Shown: positions 9,475 to 18,574, numbered from the stretch's first letter. The stretch: 51,323 nucleotides of DNA from Nitrospirota bacterium (GCA_040757335.1 JBFLXB010000027.1:1-51323), one strand, 5' to 3'. The notes: generated from the sequence alone by a model not told the origin. Program-made: numbers and translations.

Positions 9475-10179
9475 ATGCCGACGTCGTCGCAGACCGTGTT
9501 GTTGTTGAGCGGAGGGCTCGACTCCGCCGTGACGTTGGGGATGCTCCACGCCGAAGGGCGAACGGTGCATGCCCTCACCGTGGAGTACGGGCAACGGCAC
9601 GCCGTTGAATTGGCGCGCGCGCGAGCTCTAGCCTCGCACTACGGCGTGGCCCACCGGACCGTCACCGTGGACTTACGGGCGCTGGGGGGATCCGCGTTGA
9701 CCGACGAGATCGACGTGCCCAAGGATCGCCAGCCCGGCGCCGGCGGCATTCCGGCGACTTACGTTCCGGCTCGCAATACCATCCTGTTGTCGTTGGCGTT
9801 GGCCTGGGCTGAGGTGGTGAACGCAGGGGCGATCGCCATCGGGGTCAACGCCGTGGACTACTCGGGTTATCCCGACTGTCGCCCCGAGTACCTCACGGCG
9901 TTTCGGCAGCTGACGCGCCTTGCCACGCGGATGGGCGTCGAGACCGGCTCGGGCGTGGACGTGATCGCACCGTTGAGCGGACTCAATAAGGCGGAAATCA
10001 TCAGACGAGGCGTGGCGCTGGGAGTGCCGTTGGCCCTCACACATAGCTGCTATGACCCGGTCGGTGATTTGGCCTGCGGCCGCTGCGACAGTTGCCGGAT
10101 ACGGCGCAACGGGTTTGAGGCCGCCGGAGTTCCGGATCCCACGCGGTACGCGGCGTCCCAGGCTGCGGTCGGTCTGTGA
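9475..10179 (+). CDS. queC: 7-cyano-7-deazaguanine (preQ0) synthase QueC
   Basis: 234 residues. QueC converts 7-carboxy-7-deazaguanine to preQ0 using ATP and ammonia, a step in queuosine tRNA modification. The PP-loop motif SGGLDS is at residues 12-17. Four zinc-binding Cys (192, 201, 204, 207) form the family's C-terminal CGRCDSC pattern. Length is normal. The stop codon overlaps the next start (GTGA), so it is translationally coupled to folE, whose product makes dihydroneopterin triphosphate, the entry compound for both folate and deazaguanine synthesis. QueD and QueE are not in this window. Confidence 0.95.
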   Translation: MPTSSQTVLLLSGGLDSAVTLGMLHAEGRTVHALTVEYGQRHAVELARARALASHYGVAHRTVTVDLRALGGSALTDEIDVPKDRQPGAGGIPATYVPARNTILLSLALAWAEVVNAGAIAIGVNAVDYSGYPDCRPEYLTAFRQLTRLATRMGVETGSGVDVIAPLSGLNKAEIIRRGVALGVPLALTHSCYDPVGDLACGRCDSCRIRRNGFEAAGVPDPTRYAASQAAVGL

Positions 10180-10844
10180 ACAACCCCAAACGATCGATAG
10201 TCGGCAAGCGACCGCCAGGTGGGTCCGCGGTCAGCAGCAATGGCGAGCGTGGACCAGCCGAAAACAACGGTGAGCGCGAAGACTCGCGGCAGATCGAGGA
10301 CCTGGTCTTCCGACTCCTGGCCCTTCTGGGGGAGGACCCGAGGCGGGAGGGGTTGGTGAACACCCCGGCTCGGGTGGAACGGGCTCTCAGATACTTCACG
10401 TCGGGATACCATCAAGACGTCGACGACGTGCTCAACGGCGCGCTCTTTCCTATCGAATACAACGAGATGGTCATCGTCCGCGACATCGATTTCTACTCGT
10501 TGTGCGAGCACCACCTGTTGCCGTTCTTCGGAAAGTGCCACGTCGCGTATTTGCCCAATAAGAAGATCATCGGCTTGTCCAAGCTGCCCCGACTGGTGGA
10601 GATGTTCAGTCGCCGTCTTCAAGTGCAGGAGCGGTTGACGCAACAAATCGCCGACACGATCCAGGATCGCATCGATCCATTCGGGGTCGCGGTCGTGATC
10701 GAAGGACAGCACCTCTGTACCATGATGCGGGGCGTTGAGAAACAGAACGCCCTGGCGGTGACCAGCGCGATGCTGGGCACCTTCAAGGCCGACTACAAAG
10801 CGCGGGCCGAGTTTCTCAACCTGATTCACCGCCGGCCGTCGTGA
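10176..10844 (+). CDS. folE: GTP cyclohydrolase I FolE
   Basis: 222 residues. Converts GTP to 7,8-dihydroneopterin triphosphate. Zinc ligands and active site are seen as Cys110 and His113 in the LCEHHLLP motif and Cys181 in the QHLCTMMRG motif. The first ~35 residues are a low-complexity hydrophilic extension not needed by the family. The GTG start overlaps the queC stop by 4 bp, and the TGA stop overlaps folB by 4 bp, giving a tightly coupled queC-folE-folB operon feeding folate and possibly queuosine. Confidence 0.95.
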   Translation: MNNPKRSIVGKRPPGGSAVSSNGERGPAENNGEREDSRQIEDLVFRLLALLGEDPRREGLVNTPARVERALRYFTSGYHQDVDDVLNGALFPIEYNEMVIVRDIDFYSLCEHHLLPFFGKCHVAYLPNKKIIGLSKLPRLVEMFSRRLQVQERLTQQIADTIQDRIDPFGVAVVIEGQHLCTMMRGVEKQNALAVTSAMLGTFKADYKARAEFLNLIHRRPS

Positions 10845-11215
10845 CGGACCGGTTGATCGTGTCGGGTCTCGCGCTGTTCACGCATTGCGGAGTCACACCC
10901 GAAGAGCGCGCGGTGGGACAGCGCATCGTCGTGGACGTCGACATGACCGTTGAGCTCGGGGAGGCGGCTCGTCGAGGCGGTCTTGAGGCCACCGTGGACT
11001 ACGCCGACCTCTGTCGGCAGGTCATCGAGGTCGGGGAGAAGGCACGGCATACCTTGTTGGAGTCCCTGGCCATAGACGTCGCCGAGGCGGTGCTCTCGAG
11101 GCCTCGAGTCCGTGAGGTGCGCGTCCGAATCATCAAACCCACCCCGCCCATCGTGCCCGCGGTCGAGGCGTTCATCGTCGAGTTGGTCCGCAGCCGGACG
11201 CGGGGAGCGGCGTAA
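10841..11215 (+). CDS. folB: Dihydroneopterin aldolase FolB
   Basis: 124 residues, a T-fold enzyme that cleaves dihydroneopterin to 6-hydroxymethyl-dihydropterin in folate synthesis. Family features visible are the N-terminal GxxPEER segment, the VDYADLC segment near residue 53, LLESLA near 72 and the KPTPPI motif near 100. QueD is another T-fold protein, but the spacing and KP motif favour FolB. It is coupled to folE by a GTGA overlap. msrA follows after 10 bp. Confidence 0.9.
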   Translation: MTDRLIVSGLALFTHCGVTPEERAVGQRIVVDVDMTVELGEAARRGGLEATVDYADLCRQVIEVGEKARHTLLESLAIDVAEAVLSRPRVREVRVRIIKPTPPIVPAVEAFIVELVRSRTRGAA

Positions 11216-11225
11216 AGGACGTTCG

Positions 11226-11882
11226 ATGTCGTTTTGGGGAATGGAAGGAAAGCTCCGGATGCCGAAACCGGGCGAGGCGTTGCCCGGGAGGGCGGAGGCG
11301 ATGCGGGTCCCGCAGAAACACTTCGTACACGGGCGGCCGCTCCAGCCGCCGTTTGCGGACGGTCTTGAAATGGCAATGTTCGGTATGGGCTGCTTCTGGG
11401 GGGCGGAGCGAAGGTTCTGGCAACTTCACGGCGTCCACACGACGGCGGTAGGGTATGCGGGCGGGTTGACGCCCAATCCCACCTACGAAGAAGTGTGTAC
11501 GGGGTTGACCGGCCACAACGAGGTCGTCCGCGTGGTCTTTGATCCCGCCGTGGTCAGTTACGAGCACCTGCTCAAGGTCTTCTGGGAATCCCACGATCCG
11601 ACGCAAGGCATGCGCCAGGGCAACGATGTGGGTACTCAGTACCGATCGGGTATCTACTGCTATGGGGCCATTCAACAGGCCGCGGCGCTGGCGTCGCGGG
11701 ACACCTATCAGGAGGCGCTGCGGGCGGCGGGTCACGGACGGATCACCACCGAAATCGTGGACGCCCCTCCCTTCTACTACGCCGAGGCCTATCATCAACA
11801 GTACCTGGCCAAGAACCCCGGAGGGTACTGCGGACTGGGCGGCACCGGAGTATCGTGTCCGGTCGGCCTGGTTGCGGGCTGA
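11226..11882 (+). CDS. msrA: Peptide methionine-S-sulfoxide reductase MsrA
   Basis: 218 residues from ATG 11226, preceded by AAGGA at 8 bp. MsrA repairs oxidised methionine using thioredoxin. The catalytic motif GCFWG has Cys56, and resolving cysteines lie at 202 and 211 in the C-terminal [12 protein letters not shown] segment, a pattern also known from animal MsrA. Residues 1-48 are an extra N-terminal region as in other long MsrA forms. An in-frame extension to 11112 lies inside folB and is not needed. Probably the last gene of the queC operon; a strong inverted repeat follows at once. Confidence 0.95.
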   Translation: MSFWGMEGKLRMPKPGEALPGRAEAMRVPQKHFVHGRPLQPPFADGLEMAMFGMGCFWGAERRFWQLHGVHTTAVGYAGGLTPNPTYEEVCTGLTGHNEVVRVVFDPAVVSYEHLLKVFWESHDPTQGMRQGNDVGTQYRSGIYCYGAIQQAAALASRDTYQEALRAAGHGRITTEIVDAPPFYYAEAYHQQYLAKNPGGYCGLGGTGVSCPVGLVAG

Positions 11883-11920
11883 ACGCGTTCGCTCACCGCG
11901 CGCGTGGCGAACGCGCGTTC
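11881..11920 (+). terminator. Inverted repeat after msrA, probable terminator
   Basis: GAACGCG (11881-11887) pairs with CGCGTTC (11914-11920), and TTCGC pairs with GCGAA inside it, giving a stem of about 15 bp with small bulges. It starts at the msrA stop codon. Only a short T-rich stretch follows, so termination efficiency is uncertain. Confidence 0.45.
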
Positions 11921-11950
11921 TTGACGGCATTTCGATCCATCCTTTATTCT
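11921..11950 (+). promoter_or_regulatory. Sigma70-type promoter ahead of the TusA-ABC gene
   Basis: TTGACG (11921-11926), 18-bp spacer, TATTCT (11945-11950). The first base transcribed should be near 11957-11958, which is the ATG of a 25-codon upstream ORF. Confidence 0.6.
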
Positions 11951-11957
11951 GACTCCC

Positions 11958-12035
11958 ATGCGAAGTCTCCCTGTCGGGGTCGGTGACGTGAGCGGGCCGC
12001 TGGCGCGGGAGTCCGCCCAAAGGCGCATGCCGTGA
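11958..12035 (+). CDS. Possible leaderless 25-codon upstream ORF
   Basis: ATG 11958 lies 7 bp after the -10 box, so the transcript would begin at or next to the start codon. The ORF encodes 25 residues (starts MRSLPVGVGD) and its TGA overlaps the GTG start of the TusA-ABC gene in the same GTGA arrangement used by real genes in this window. It may be a leader peptide that couples translation into the downstream gene, or a chance ORF. No homology is recognised. Confidence 0.35.
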   Translation: MRSLPVGVGDVSGPLARESAQRRMP

Positions 12036-13063
12036 GTCAGCCGACCCCGCACGCCGTGGTCGACGTCAGGCGCCAGCAGTGTCCGTATCCGCTGCTCATG
12101 ATCAAAAAGGCGCTCGACGGGCTGCGCGAAGGCGACGTGTTGGAGGCGCAGACCGACCATCTGCCGACCGCTCGCGAGACCACCCCGCGGTTCTGTCGCG
12201 ACATGGGCTACGGCCTTCACGTCATTGAGGAACCCGGGTTGTGGCGACTCATCATCACCAAAGGCAATGAAGCTCCCAAGCCCGTGAGCCTCACGCTCGA
12301 AGGGGTTGGAAAGTCCTACCCGTCGAGCGGTGGCCGGGTGACCGCTCTGGAAGGCATCAATCTCCAGATCCCGGAGGGTGAATTTTTCTGCATCGTCGGG
12401 CCGTCGGGATGCGGGAAGTCCACGCTGTTGAACCTGATTGCGGGGCTGGAGTTTCCCGATCGCGGGGCGGTGAAGATCAAGGGACACGCGGTGACGGGCG
12501 CGGGCGCGGACCGTGTGGTGATCTTCCAGGAGGGCGCGTTGTTCCCGTGGTTGACGGTCCGACAGAACGTGGAGTTCGGACTGAAGATCAATGGGGTAGA
12601 ATCCCAGGTCCGTCGAGACCTCGCGATGGATTACCTCAAAATGGTGCATCTGCCCCGCTTCGCGGACTCGCTGGTGCACGAACTCTCCGGCGGGATGCGA
12701 CAACGCGTGGCCATCGCGCGCGCTCTCGCGATGGATCCCGACATCTTGCTGATGGATGAGCCGTTCGCCGCGCTCGACGCGCAAACGCGCGACCTGCTCC
12801 ACGTCGAACTGCAGGAGATCTGGACCGCGACCAACAAGACGATCCTGTTCATCACCCACAACGTGCGGGAAGCGGTGTGTCTGGCCAGCCGTATCGCCGT
12901 GATGACGTACCGTCCGGGTCGCATCAAAGAGACCTTCACGCTGACCCACCACCGCCCCCGACATCTGGAGGACCCCGGTCTGATCGATATGTCGGCGCTG
13001 ATTCTCAAAACCCTCCGCGCCGAGGTTGACAAAGCGGTCAAAGCCGAGCTCGGCGATGCATAA
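12032..13063 (+). CDS. TusA-like domain fused to ABC transporter ATPase (nitrate/sulfonate/taurine type)
   Basis: 343 residues with two parts. Residues 8-78 resemble TusA/SirA sulfur-carrier domains, including the hallmark CPYP motif with Cys17. Residues 86-343 are an importer ATPase of the SsuB/TauB/NrtD group: Walker A GPSGCGKST (123-131), signature LSGGMRQ (218-224), Walker B ending MDEP (241-244), and switch His276. The N-terminal domain could accept sulfur or act as a sensor; this is inference. The permease follows with an 8-bp overlap. No periplasmic binding protein is adjacent, so the substrate cannot be named. The GTG start has a weak ribosome site (AAAGGCG) and overlaps the stop of a small upstream ORF. 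Confidence 0.88.
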   Translation: MSQPTPHAVVDVRRQQCPYPLLMIKKALDGLREGDVLEAQTDHLPTARETTPRFCRDMGYGLHVIEEPGLWRLIITKGNEAPKPVSLTLEGVGKSYPSSGGRVTALEGINLQIPEGEFFCIVGPSGCGKSTLLNLIAGLEFPDRGAVKIKGHAVTGAGADRVVIFQEGALFPWLTVRQNVEFGLKINGVESQVRRDLAMDYLKMVHLPRFADSLVHELSGGMRQRVAIARALAMDPDILLMDEPFAALDAQTRDLLHVELQEIWTATNKTILFITHNVREAVCLASRIAVMTYRPGRIKETFTLTHHRPRHLEDPGLIDMSALILKTLRAEVDKAVKAELGDA

Positions 13064-13823
13064 TGCCCGCAACGCCGCGATCCGCGTCGGCTTCTTCGCG
13101 CTGTTGCTGGGACTGTGGGAGGCGGTAGTCTGGATCGAGATCTGGCCCGACTACCTGTTCCCTGGTCCGATCCAAGTGTTCGAGGCGCTGCGACTCGGCG
13201 TCGAGGACCTGACCTTCCTGTACGCGATTGCGACGAGTCTCCGCCGGTTTGTCATCGGATTCAGCGTGGCGCTGGCCATCGGCATCGGATTGGGGCTCGC
13301 GATCGGGAGTTTGCGCCTCGTGCGCGAAACCCTGGGACCCCTGCTCATCGGACTCCAGAGTCTGCCGAACATCGCGTGGCTCCCGATGGGATTGCTGTGG
13401 TTCGGACTCAACGACGGGGCGATCCTGTTCGTGATCGTCATGGGGGTCATCAACTCGGTGGCCATGTCCACGGCCGACGGTATCCGCAACGTGCCGCCCA
13501 TCTACCGCCGCGCCGCGCGCACCATGGGCGCCCAAGGCGTCACCCTCTACCTGAACGTCGTGCTGCCCGCCGCGCTGCCGTCGATCATGACCGGGGTCAA
13601 GCTCGGTTGGACGTTCGGCTGGCACGCGTTGATCGCGGGTGAGATGTTGTTCGTGAGCCTGGGCCTGGGGCACCTGCTCGTGATGGGCCGCGAGTTGTCG
13701 GACATGGCGCAGGTGATGGCCGTCATGTTGGTCATCATTGCGATCGGTCTGGCCATGGAACGGTTGGTCTTCTCGCCGTTGGAGCATCGCGTCCGCCGTC
13801 GCTGGGGACTGGAGAGGGCGTAG
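13056..13823 (+). CDS. ABC transporter permease (SsuC/TauC/NrtB family)
   Basis: 255 residues from ATG 13056, which overlaps the ATPase stop by 8 bp. About six transmembrane segments are visible. The cytoplasmic EAA-type loop that contacts the ATPase is present as 'AARTMGAQG' followed by the PAALPSIMTG segment near residue 170. It forms the channel for the TusA-linked ATPase. Family members import sulfonates, taurine, nitrate, cyanate or thiamine precursors. The substrate is unknown because the binding protein is missing here. Confidence 0.9.
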   Translation: MHNARNAAIRVGFFALLLGLWEAVVWIEIWPDYLFPGPIQVFEALRLGVEDLTFLYAIATSLRRFVIGFSVALAIGIGLGLAIGSLRLVRETLGPLLIGLQSLPNIAWLPMGLLWFGLNDGAILFVIVMGVINSVAMSTADGIRNVPPIYRRAARTMGAQGVTLYLNVVLPAALPSIMTGVKLGWTFGWHALIAGEMLFVSLGLGHLLVMGRELSDMAQVMAVMLVIIAIGLAMERLVFSPLEHRVRRRWGLERA

Positions 13824-13855
13824 GCCCATCGTCTGCATCAAGGGGCGACGTCGCG

Positions 13856-13884
13856 TTGACGCGTCGAAGCGGTCCTGCTATATA
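13856..13884 (+). promoter_or_regulatory. Promoter of the EVE-domain gene
   Basis: TTGACG (13856-13861), 17-bp spacer, TATATA (13879-13884). Transcription would start near 13891, about 26 bases before the GTG start. Confidence 0.6.
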
Positions 13885-13916
13885 CCAGGTCGGAACCTCG
13901 TAAAATCGGAGGACCC

Positions 13917-14396
13917 GTGGCTGTTGCGCGAAGGTTCTGGCTGATGAAATCGGAGCCGGACGTGTTTTCAATCGACGACCTTCGTCGCGCGCCGAACCAA
14001 ACCACGTATTGGGACGGCGTCCGAAACTACCAGGCCCGCAACCTGCTTCGGGACGAGATCCGGCGCGGCGACGGCGTCTTGTTCTACCACAGCAGCGTGG
14101 AGCCTCCCGGGATCGCGGGCGAAGCCGTCGTAGCTCGCGAGGGGTACCCCGATCCTACCGCGTTCGACCCGAGCGATCCGCACTACGATCCCAAGAGTGA
14201 TCCGCAACGCCCGACGTGGTTCGTGGTCGACGTACGGTTCGTCCGCGCGTGCCGGACGCTGATTCCGCTCGATCGCCTGAGAGCGATTCCCGCGCTGCGA
14301 AACATGCTGGTGGTACGGCGAGGGATACGGTTGTCGGTCCAGCCGGTCACGCCGCCCGAGTGGGACGTGATTGTGGCGCTTCCCGAGTGGGGATGA
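13917..14396 (+). CDS. EVE-domain (PUA-like) protein
   Basis: 159 residues. The sequence matches the EVE family seen in thymocyte nuclear protein 1: FWLMKSEPDVFS near the start, WDGVRNYQARN at about 32-42, and a 'GDGVLFYHSS' strand near 51-60. EVE domains bind modified bases in DNA or RNA; the ligand here is unknown. GTG 13917 is preceded by GGAGGA only 3 bp upstream, which is closer than usual, but no better in-frame start precedes the conserved WLMKSEP segment. A DUF1499 gene follows 1 bp after the stop. Confidence 0.85.
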   Translation: MAVARRFWLMKSEPDVFSIDDLRRAPNQTTYWDGVRNYQARNLLRDEIRRGDGVLFYHSSVEPPGIAGEAVVAREGYPDPTAFDPSDPHYDPKSDPQRPTWFVVDVRFVRACRTLIPLDRLRAIPALRNMLVVRRGIRLSVQPVTPPEWDVIVALPEWG

Positions 14397-14397
14397 C

Positions 14398-15126
14398 GTG
14401 AGCGAGCGAAAAACATCGTGGTTCGCACGATGGGGTTTCGTCATGGTGGTGGCGGGCGCTGCGGCCGCGGTCCTTGCCGGATGGGGCACCCGAGCCGACC
14501 TGTGGTCGTTCAGGGTCGGCTTTCTGCTCCTGCAGGGAGCGGTGATCGGGGCTGCGGCGGGAGGGTTGCTCGGTCTGATCGGTGTGTGGCGAACCCGCGG
14601 CGGTAAAAAACGAGGGAGATGGCGGGCGGTGCTGGGGGTGCTGCTCGCAGTCGTTGTCGCGGGGATCCCCGCGATGTACATGCGGAAGGCCAGCACCCTG
14701 CCCGCGATTCACGACATCACGACCGATCCGGAGAATCCCCCCGCGTTCTCGGCGGTCGCGCCGTTGCGGCGGGGCGCGCCCAACCCGGTGGAGTACGGCG
14801 GCCCCGCGGTGGCCGAGCAGCAGCGCCGCGCGTACGCCGACATCCAGCCCCTGAGGCTGGAGACTCCCCCGGCGCGCGCGTGCGACCGCGCGCTGGAAGC
14901 GGCTCGGGAGATGGGATGGGAGATCGTGGACGCGAACCCCGCGCAGGGCCGAATCGAAGCCACCGCGACGACGTTCTGGTTCGGGTTCAAGGACGACGTG
15001 GTCGTCCTCGTGTCCCCCACGGAAACCGGCAGCCGGATCGACGTCCGGTCGCTCTCGCGCGTGGGCCGCAGCGACGTCGGCACCAACGCCGCTCGGATAC
15101 GAGCGTATCTTACGAAACTGTCCTAA
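14398..15126 (+). CDS. DUF1499 membrane protein
   Basis: 242 residues from GTG 14398, directly after the EVE gene stop. Three hydrophobic segments lie at about 12-30, 40-62 and 75-95, followed by a soluble DUF1499 domain (about 110-240) containing the DIQPL segment and TTFWFGFKDDVVV. Family function is unknown. It runs convergently toward mutS with 51 bp between the stops. The pairing with the EVE gene suggests co-transcription but gives no clear role. Confidence 0.8.
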   Translation: MSERKTSWFARWGFVMVVAGAAAAVLAGWGTRADLWSFRVGFLLLQGAVIGAAAGGLLGLIGVWRTRGGKKRGRWRAVLGVLLAVVVAGIPAMYMRKASTLPAIHDITTDPENPPAFSAVAPLRRGAPNPVEYGGPAVAEQQRRAYADIQPLRLETPPARACDRALEAAREMGWEIVDANPAQGRIEATATTFWFGFKDDVVVLVSPTETGSRIDVRSLSRVGRSDVGTNAARIRAYLTKLS

Positions 15127-15177
15127 TCCGTCAGGCCTGTGGCGGCAGTAATCGAGCCGACTTCAGACGGACGATTT

Positions 15178-17739
15178 TCAATCCGGCGATCCGGTCGCGC
15201 GCTTCTTCAGTCGATCCAACACGGTCAGCGCTTCCAGCGGCGTGAGATTGAGCACGTCGAGTTCGACGATCTCTTCGACCACCGGATGCGTCGGCGCGGT
15301 GAACAGGTCGGGTTGAGGGGGCGTTTCGCGCGCGGGCCCCGGTGGACGGGCCCCGCGTTGTTCTAGTTCGTGTAGGAGTTCGCGGGCCCGGCGGACCACG
15401 GCGTCGGGCAAGCCGGCCAGACGCGCCACCTGGATGCCGTAGCTGCGATCGGCGCCGCCTTCTACGATTTTCCGCATGAACACGATTTCGTCGTTCCACT
15501 CCCGGACCGCGGCTTTGTAGTTTTTCAGCCCGGGCAACGACTCCGCGAGCGCGGTCAACTCGTGGTAGTGCGTGGCGAACAGGGTCCGCGCTCCGATCCG
15601 GGTGTGCACGTCTTCCGCTACCGCCCACGCGATACTGATCCCGTCGAACGTGCTGGTCCCTCGACCGATCTCATCGAGCAGGATCAGGCTGCGGGGAGTG
15701 GCCCGCGCCAGGATCGACGCGGTTTCGCTCATCTCCACCATGAACGTGCTGCGTCCGCTCGCGATATCGTCGTGCGCGCCCACGCGCGCGAACAGACGGT
15801 CAGCGAGTCCCACGGTAGCGGCTTCCGCGGGCACGAACGACCCCATCTGCGCCATGATCACGATCAGCGCCACCTGCCGCATGTAGGTGGATTTTCCCGC
15901 CATGTTCGGGCCGGTGAGCAGGATCAGCCGGGTCGCGGCGCCGTCCATTTCGGCGTCGTTGGGCACAAATCGTTGCGCGGGCAGCAGGCGTTCGACCACC
16001 GGGTGCCGCCCGGCTCGAATGTTCAGCACGGGTTCGTCCACGACCACGGGCCGGACCCATCGGTGGCGATGCGCTCCCTCCGCGAGTGCCGCGGTCACGT
16101 CGATCTCGGCGATCCGAAGCGCGTGAGTCCGGAGCCGGGTGGTGTGTCTCACCACGGCCCCGCGCAGGTCATCGAATAGCTGGGCTTCGAGCGCCCGGAT
16201 TTTTTCGTCCGCAGTCATGACTTTGGATTCGATCTCGGCCAGTTCGGGCGTGACGTAGCGCTCCGCGTTCACCAGGGTTTGACGGCGCTGGTAGTCGGCC
16301 GGGACCCGGCCGGCATTGGCCTTGGTGACTTCGATGTAATACCCGAACACCTGATTGTGTCTGATCTTCAGCGAGTCGATGCCGGTACGGGCGCGTTCGC
16401 GCGCTTCGAGTTCGGCGAGCCCTCCCGCGCCGTTTCGGCGCAGCGCGCGGAGCGCATCCAACTCGGCGTGGTACCCGTCGCGGATGACGCCGCCGTCGCG
16501 CACGGTGGGAGGCGGAGACGGCGCGACGGCCGCGGCCAGTTGATCGGTCACGGATCCAAAGTCTTCCCATCGATCGGCCAATGCCGACAGGCCGGGGTCC
16601 GGACTCGCGGTCAACGCTTTGGCCGCCAAGGACGCGGCTTCGAGCGACCGGCCGAGCTGGGCCAAATCCCTGGGCGAGCAGGAGCCGATTGCGGCCCGCG
16701 CGAGCGCGCGGTCGATGTCTCCGATCTCGCGGAGATGAGTGCGAACCGCGGCGCGCGTCGAGGGATCGGCGACGAACGCCGCCACCGCATCCAGGCGGCT
16801 GTTGATGACGGCGCGGGAGCACAGGGGGCGCACGAGCCGCTCGCGAAGCAGCCGCGAGCCCATTGGGGTCAGCGTCTCGTCGAGCGTCTTGAGCAGCGAG
16901 CCGTTGGCGGACCCGTCTGCGCCGCGGATCAGTTCGAGGGTCCGCTGGGCCGCTTCGTCGATGTCGAGAAAGTCTCCGAACGCCGCGCGGGTGGGCGGGG
17001 ACAACGCGGCGGTCCGGCCCTTGAGCGCGTGCCGCACGTAGCGGAGCAGCGCACCCGCCGCGCGGCGTTCGATGGGGCGAAGCGACTCCCACGCTTCGGA
17101 GGAAGAAAATTGTTCGCGCAGCGCCTGCTCGGCGTGATGGAGGTCGAACGCCTCGGGTCCACACGCCTGGTAGACCGCGTCGTGTCGCGGGGGCCACGTC
17201 CATCCGGGCCCCACCAGCACTTCCCGCGGATCGGTGCGCGCCAGTTCGTCGGCGAGCAGCGCCGCGCATTCGCTCCCGCGCGCGGCGATCACGTGGAAGG
17301 CCCCGGTCGAGAGATCGGCGCGCGCCAAGGACGCCTCATCCCCGTCTTGGATCACCGCGGCCAAATACGCGTGGTCGGCTCCCGACAACAACGCGTCGTC
17401 CAGCACCGTGCCGGGGGTGAGCACGCGCACCACGTCGCGACGCACCAACGCGCCGGGCGTGGGTTCCTCCATCTGCTCGGCCAGCGCCACGGTCCTGCCC
17501 GCGGCGAGCAGTTTGGCGACGTAGCCGGGCGCGGCGTGATACGGCACGCCGCACAGCGGGACCGCATTGTCCTTATTTTTGTCGCGGGTGGTCAGGGCGA
17601 TCTGCAGGATCGGCGCGGCGACGGCCGCGTCGTCTCCGAACAGCTCGTAGAAGTCGCCCACGCGAAACAACAGCAGCGCGCCGGGGTGCTCGGCTTTGAG
17701 CGCCTCGTACTGGCGCATCAACGGGGTCAAATCGGCCAT
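15178..17739 (-). CDS. mutS: DNA mismatch repair protein MutS
   Basis: 853 residues, full length for MutS1. The mismatch-reading Phe-x-Glu motif is in GDFYELF (Phe30, Glu32). The ATPase domain carries Walker A GPNMAGKST (near residue 608), the Walker B/signature DEIGRGTST, and the 'FATHYHEL' segment. It recognises mismatches and recruits MutL, which is not in this window. It is the last gene of the long minus-strand operon, starting 3 bp after the lapA-like gene. Its presence beside UDG in the same operon makes this a repair-rich transcript. Confidence 0.97.
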   Translation of the reverse strand: MADLTPLMRQYEALKAEHPGALLLFRVGDFYELFGDDAAVAAPILQIALTTRDKNKDNAVPLCGVPYHAAPGYVAKLLAAGRTVALAEQMEEPTPGALVRRDVVRVLTPGTVLDDALLSGADHAYLAAVIQDGDEASLARADLSTGAFHVIAARGSECAALLADELARTDPREVLVGPGWTWPPRHDAVYQACGPEAFDLHHAEQALREQFSSSEAWESLRPIERRAAGALLRYVRHALKGRTAALSPPTRAAFGDFLDIDEAAQRTLELIRGADGSANGSLLKTLDETLTPMGSRLLRERLVRPLCSRAVINSRLDAVAAFVADPSTRAAVRTHLREIGDIDRALARAAIGSCSPRDLAQLGRSLEAASLAAKALTASPDPGLSALADRWEDFGSVTDQLAAAVAPSPPPTVRDGGVIRDGYHAELDALRALRRNGAGGLAELEARERARTGIDSLKIRHNQVFGYYIEVTKANAGRVPADYQRRQTLVNAERYVTPELAEIESKVMTADEKIRALEAQLFDDLRGAVVRHTTRLRTHALRIAEIDVTAALAEGAHRHRWVRPVVVDEPVLNIRAGRHPVVERLLPAQRFVPNDAEMDGAATRLILLTGPNMAGKSTYMRQVALIVIMAQMGSFVPAEAATVGLADRLFARVGAHDDIASGRSTFMVEMSETASILARATPRSLILLDEIGRGTSTFDGISIAWAVAEDVHTRIGARTLFATHYHELTALAESLPGLKNYKAAVREWNDEIVFMRKIVEGGADRSYGIQVARLAGLPDAVVRRARELLHELEQRGARPPGPARETPPQPDLFTAPTHPVVEEIVELDVLNLTPLEALTVLDRLKKRATGSPD

Positions 17740-17742
17740 GGA

Positions 17743-18075
17743 CTATGAGCCCGTCCAAATGTCCGGAGGGGGTATATTCCCTGTTGAAGGGGCGCTTCCT
17801 GGCTGGGGGGGCGCCGCGACCACTTGCGCTTCCAGAGACTCGATCTGTTTTCGCTGACGCCGCGCCAGGAGTGATGCGTGTACCCATGCCGGCACCAGCC
17901 ACAAGGCCGTGATGACCGCGCCCGCCGTGAAGCACACGAGGATGAGGAGTCCAAGCGAGAACGGAGGCGTCCGGAACCCGAAGAGCATTTGCAGCATCAC
18001 CAGGTCGGCGCGGTTTTCGCTGGCCACCACCAGCACCGCGGCCGTCAGGACCACGATCAGCCCCCAACGGATCAC
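17743..18075 (-). CDS. LapA-domain (DUF1049) inner-membrane protein
   Basis: 110 residues with two transmembrane helices (about 3-20 and 40-64) joined by a short loop holding the N-R-A-D-LV segment typical of LapA/YciS (DUF1049) proteins. A positively charged coiled-coil tail and Pro-rich C-terminus follow. E. coli LapA works with LapB in controlling LPS synthesis, but this family is broad and no lapB is nearby. GTG start overlaps the HIT gene stop by GTGA. It precedes mutS by 3 bp. Confidence 0.75.
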   Translation of the reverse strand: MIRWGLIVVLTAAVLVVASENRADLVMLQMLFGFRTPPFSLGLLILVCFTAGAVITALWLVPAWVHASLLARRQRKQIESLEAQVVAAPPQPGSAPSTGNIPPPDIWTGS

Positions 18076-18560
18076 GGTCGTTTCCCTTGGAAATAGGGGA
18101 GCAACCGGTCATATGTGGCGACCAGGTGTTCCGGGATCACGCGGACTTCCGCAAACAGCGTCATGTAGTTCGTATCGCCGCTCCAGCGCGGCACGATGTG
18201 AAAGTGCAGGTGGGTCTCGATACCGGCGCCCGCCGCCCTTCCGAGGTTCAATCCCACGTTGAATCCTTCCGGGGAGAGCGCGGCGCGCAGGCGTTCCAAG
18301 GCGCGACCGAGCGTGGCGGTGAGGTCGAGCGCCGCCGCGTCATCCAGCGCGAACAGGCGATCGACGTGCGCGTACGGCGAAACCATCAGGTGGCCGTTCG
18401 AGTACGGGTAGAGGTTCATCATCACAAAGCTGTGTGCGGTGCGCTCGAGGATGAAGTTCTCCCGGTCTTGTGACGCCGAAGGTTTTGCGCACAGGATGCA
18501 CGGCCCGGACTTGTCGCTCGTGATGTACTCCATTCGCCACGGGGCCCAGAGCGGTCGCAC
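18072..18560 (-). CDS. HIT-family nucleotide hydrolase/phosphorylase
   Basis: 162 residues from GTG 18560, supported by GAGGAGG 8 bp upstream. A longer reading frame continues upstream but runs through the udg gene in another frame. The catalytic histidine triad HLHFH is at 117-121 and is followed by IVPRW. An N-terminal zinc site is suggested by Cys21 and Cys24. This layout resembles the Ap4A phosphorylase-like HIT branch, acting on dinucleoside polyphosphates; exact substrate is unknown. It begins 14 bp after udg and overlaps the lapA-like gene. Confidence 0.88.
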   Translation of the reverse strand: MRPLWAPWRMEYITSDKSGPCILCAKPSASQDRENFILERTAHSFVMMNLYPYSNGHLMVSPYAHVDRLFALDDAAALDLTATLGRALERLRAALSPEGFNVGLNLGRAAGAGIETHLHFHIVPRWSGDTNYMTLFAEVRVIPEHLVATYDRLLPYFQGKRP

Positions 18561-18574
18561 CGGCGAGACCTCCT

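Noticed and set aside
10841-11215. folB as QueD, completing a queuosine cluster with queC and folE.
   Set aside because: Both are T-fold proteins, but the VDY and KPTPPI motifs and length fit dihydroneopterin aldolase.
14619-17748. Long + strand ORFs opposite mutS (for example 16279-17748).
   Set aside because: Shadow frames of mutS: highly Arg/Gly/His-rich, no family motif, while mutS on the minus strand has every expected motif.
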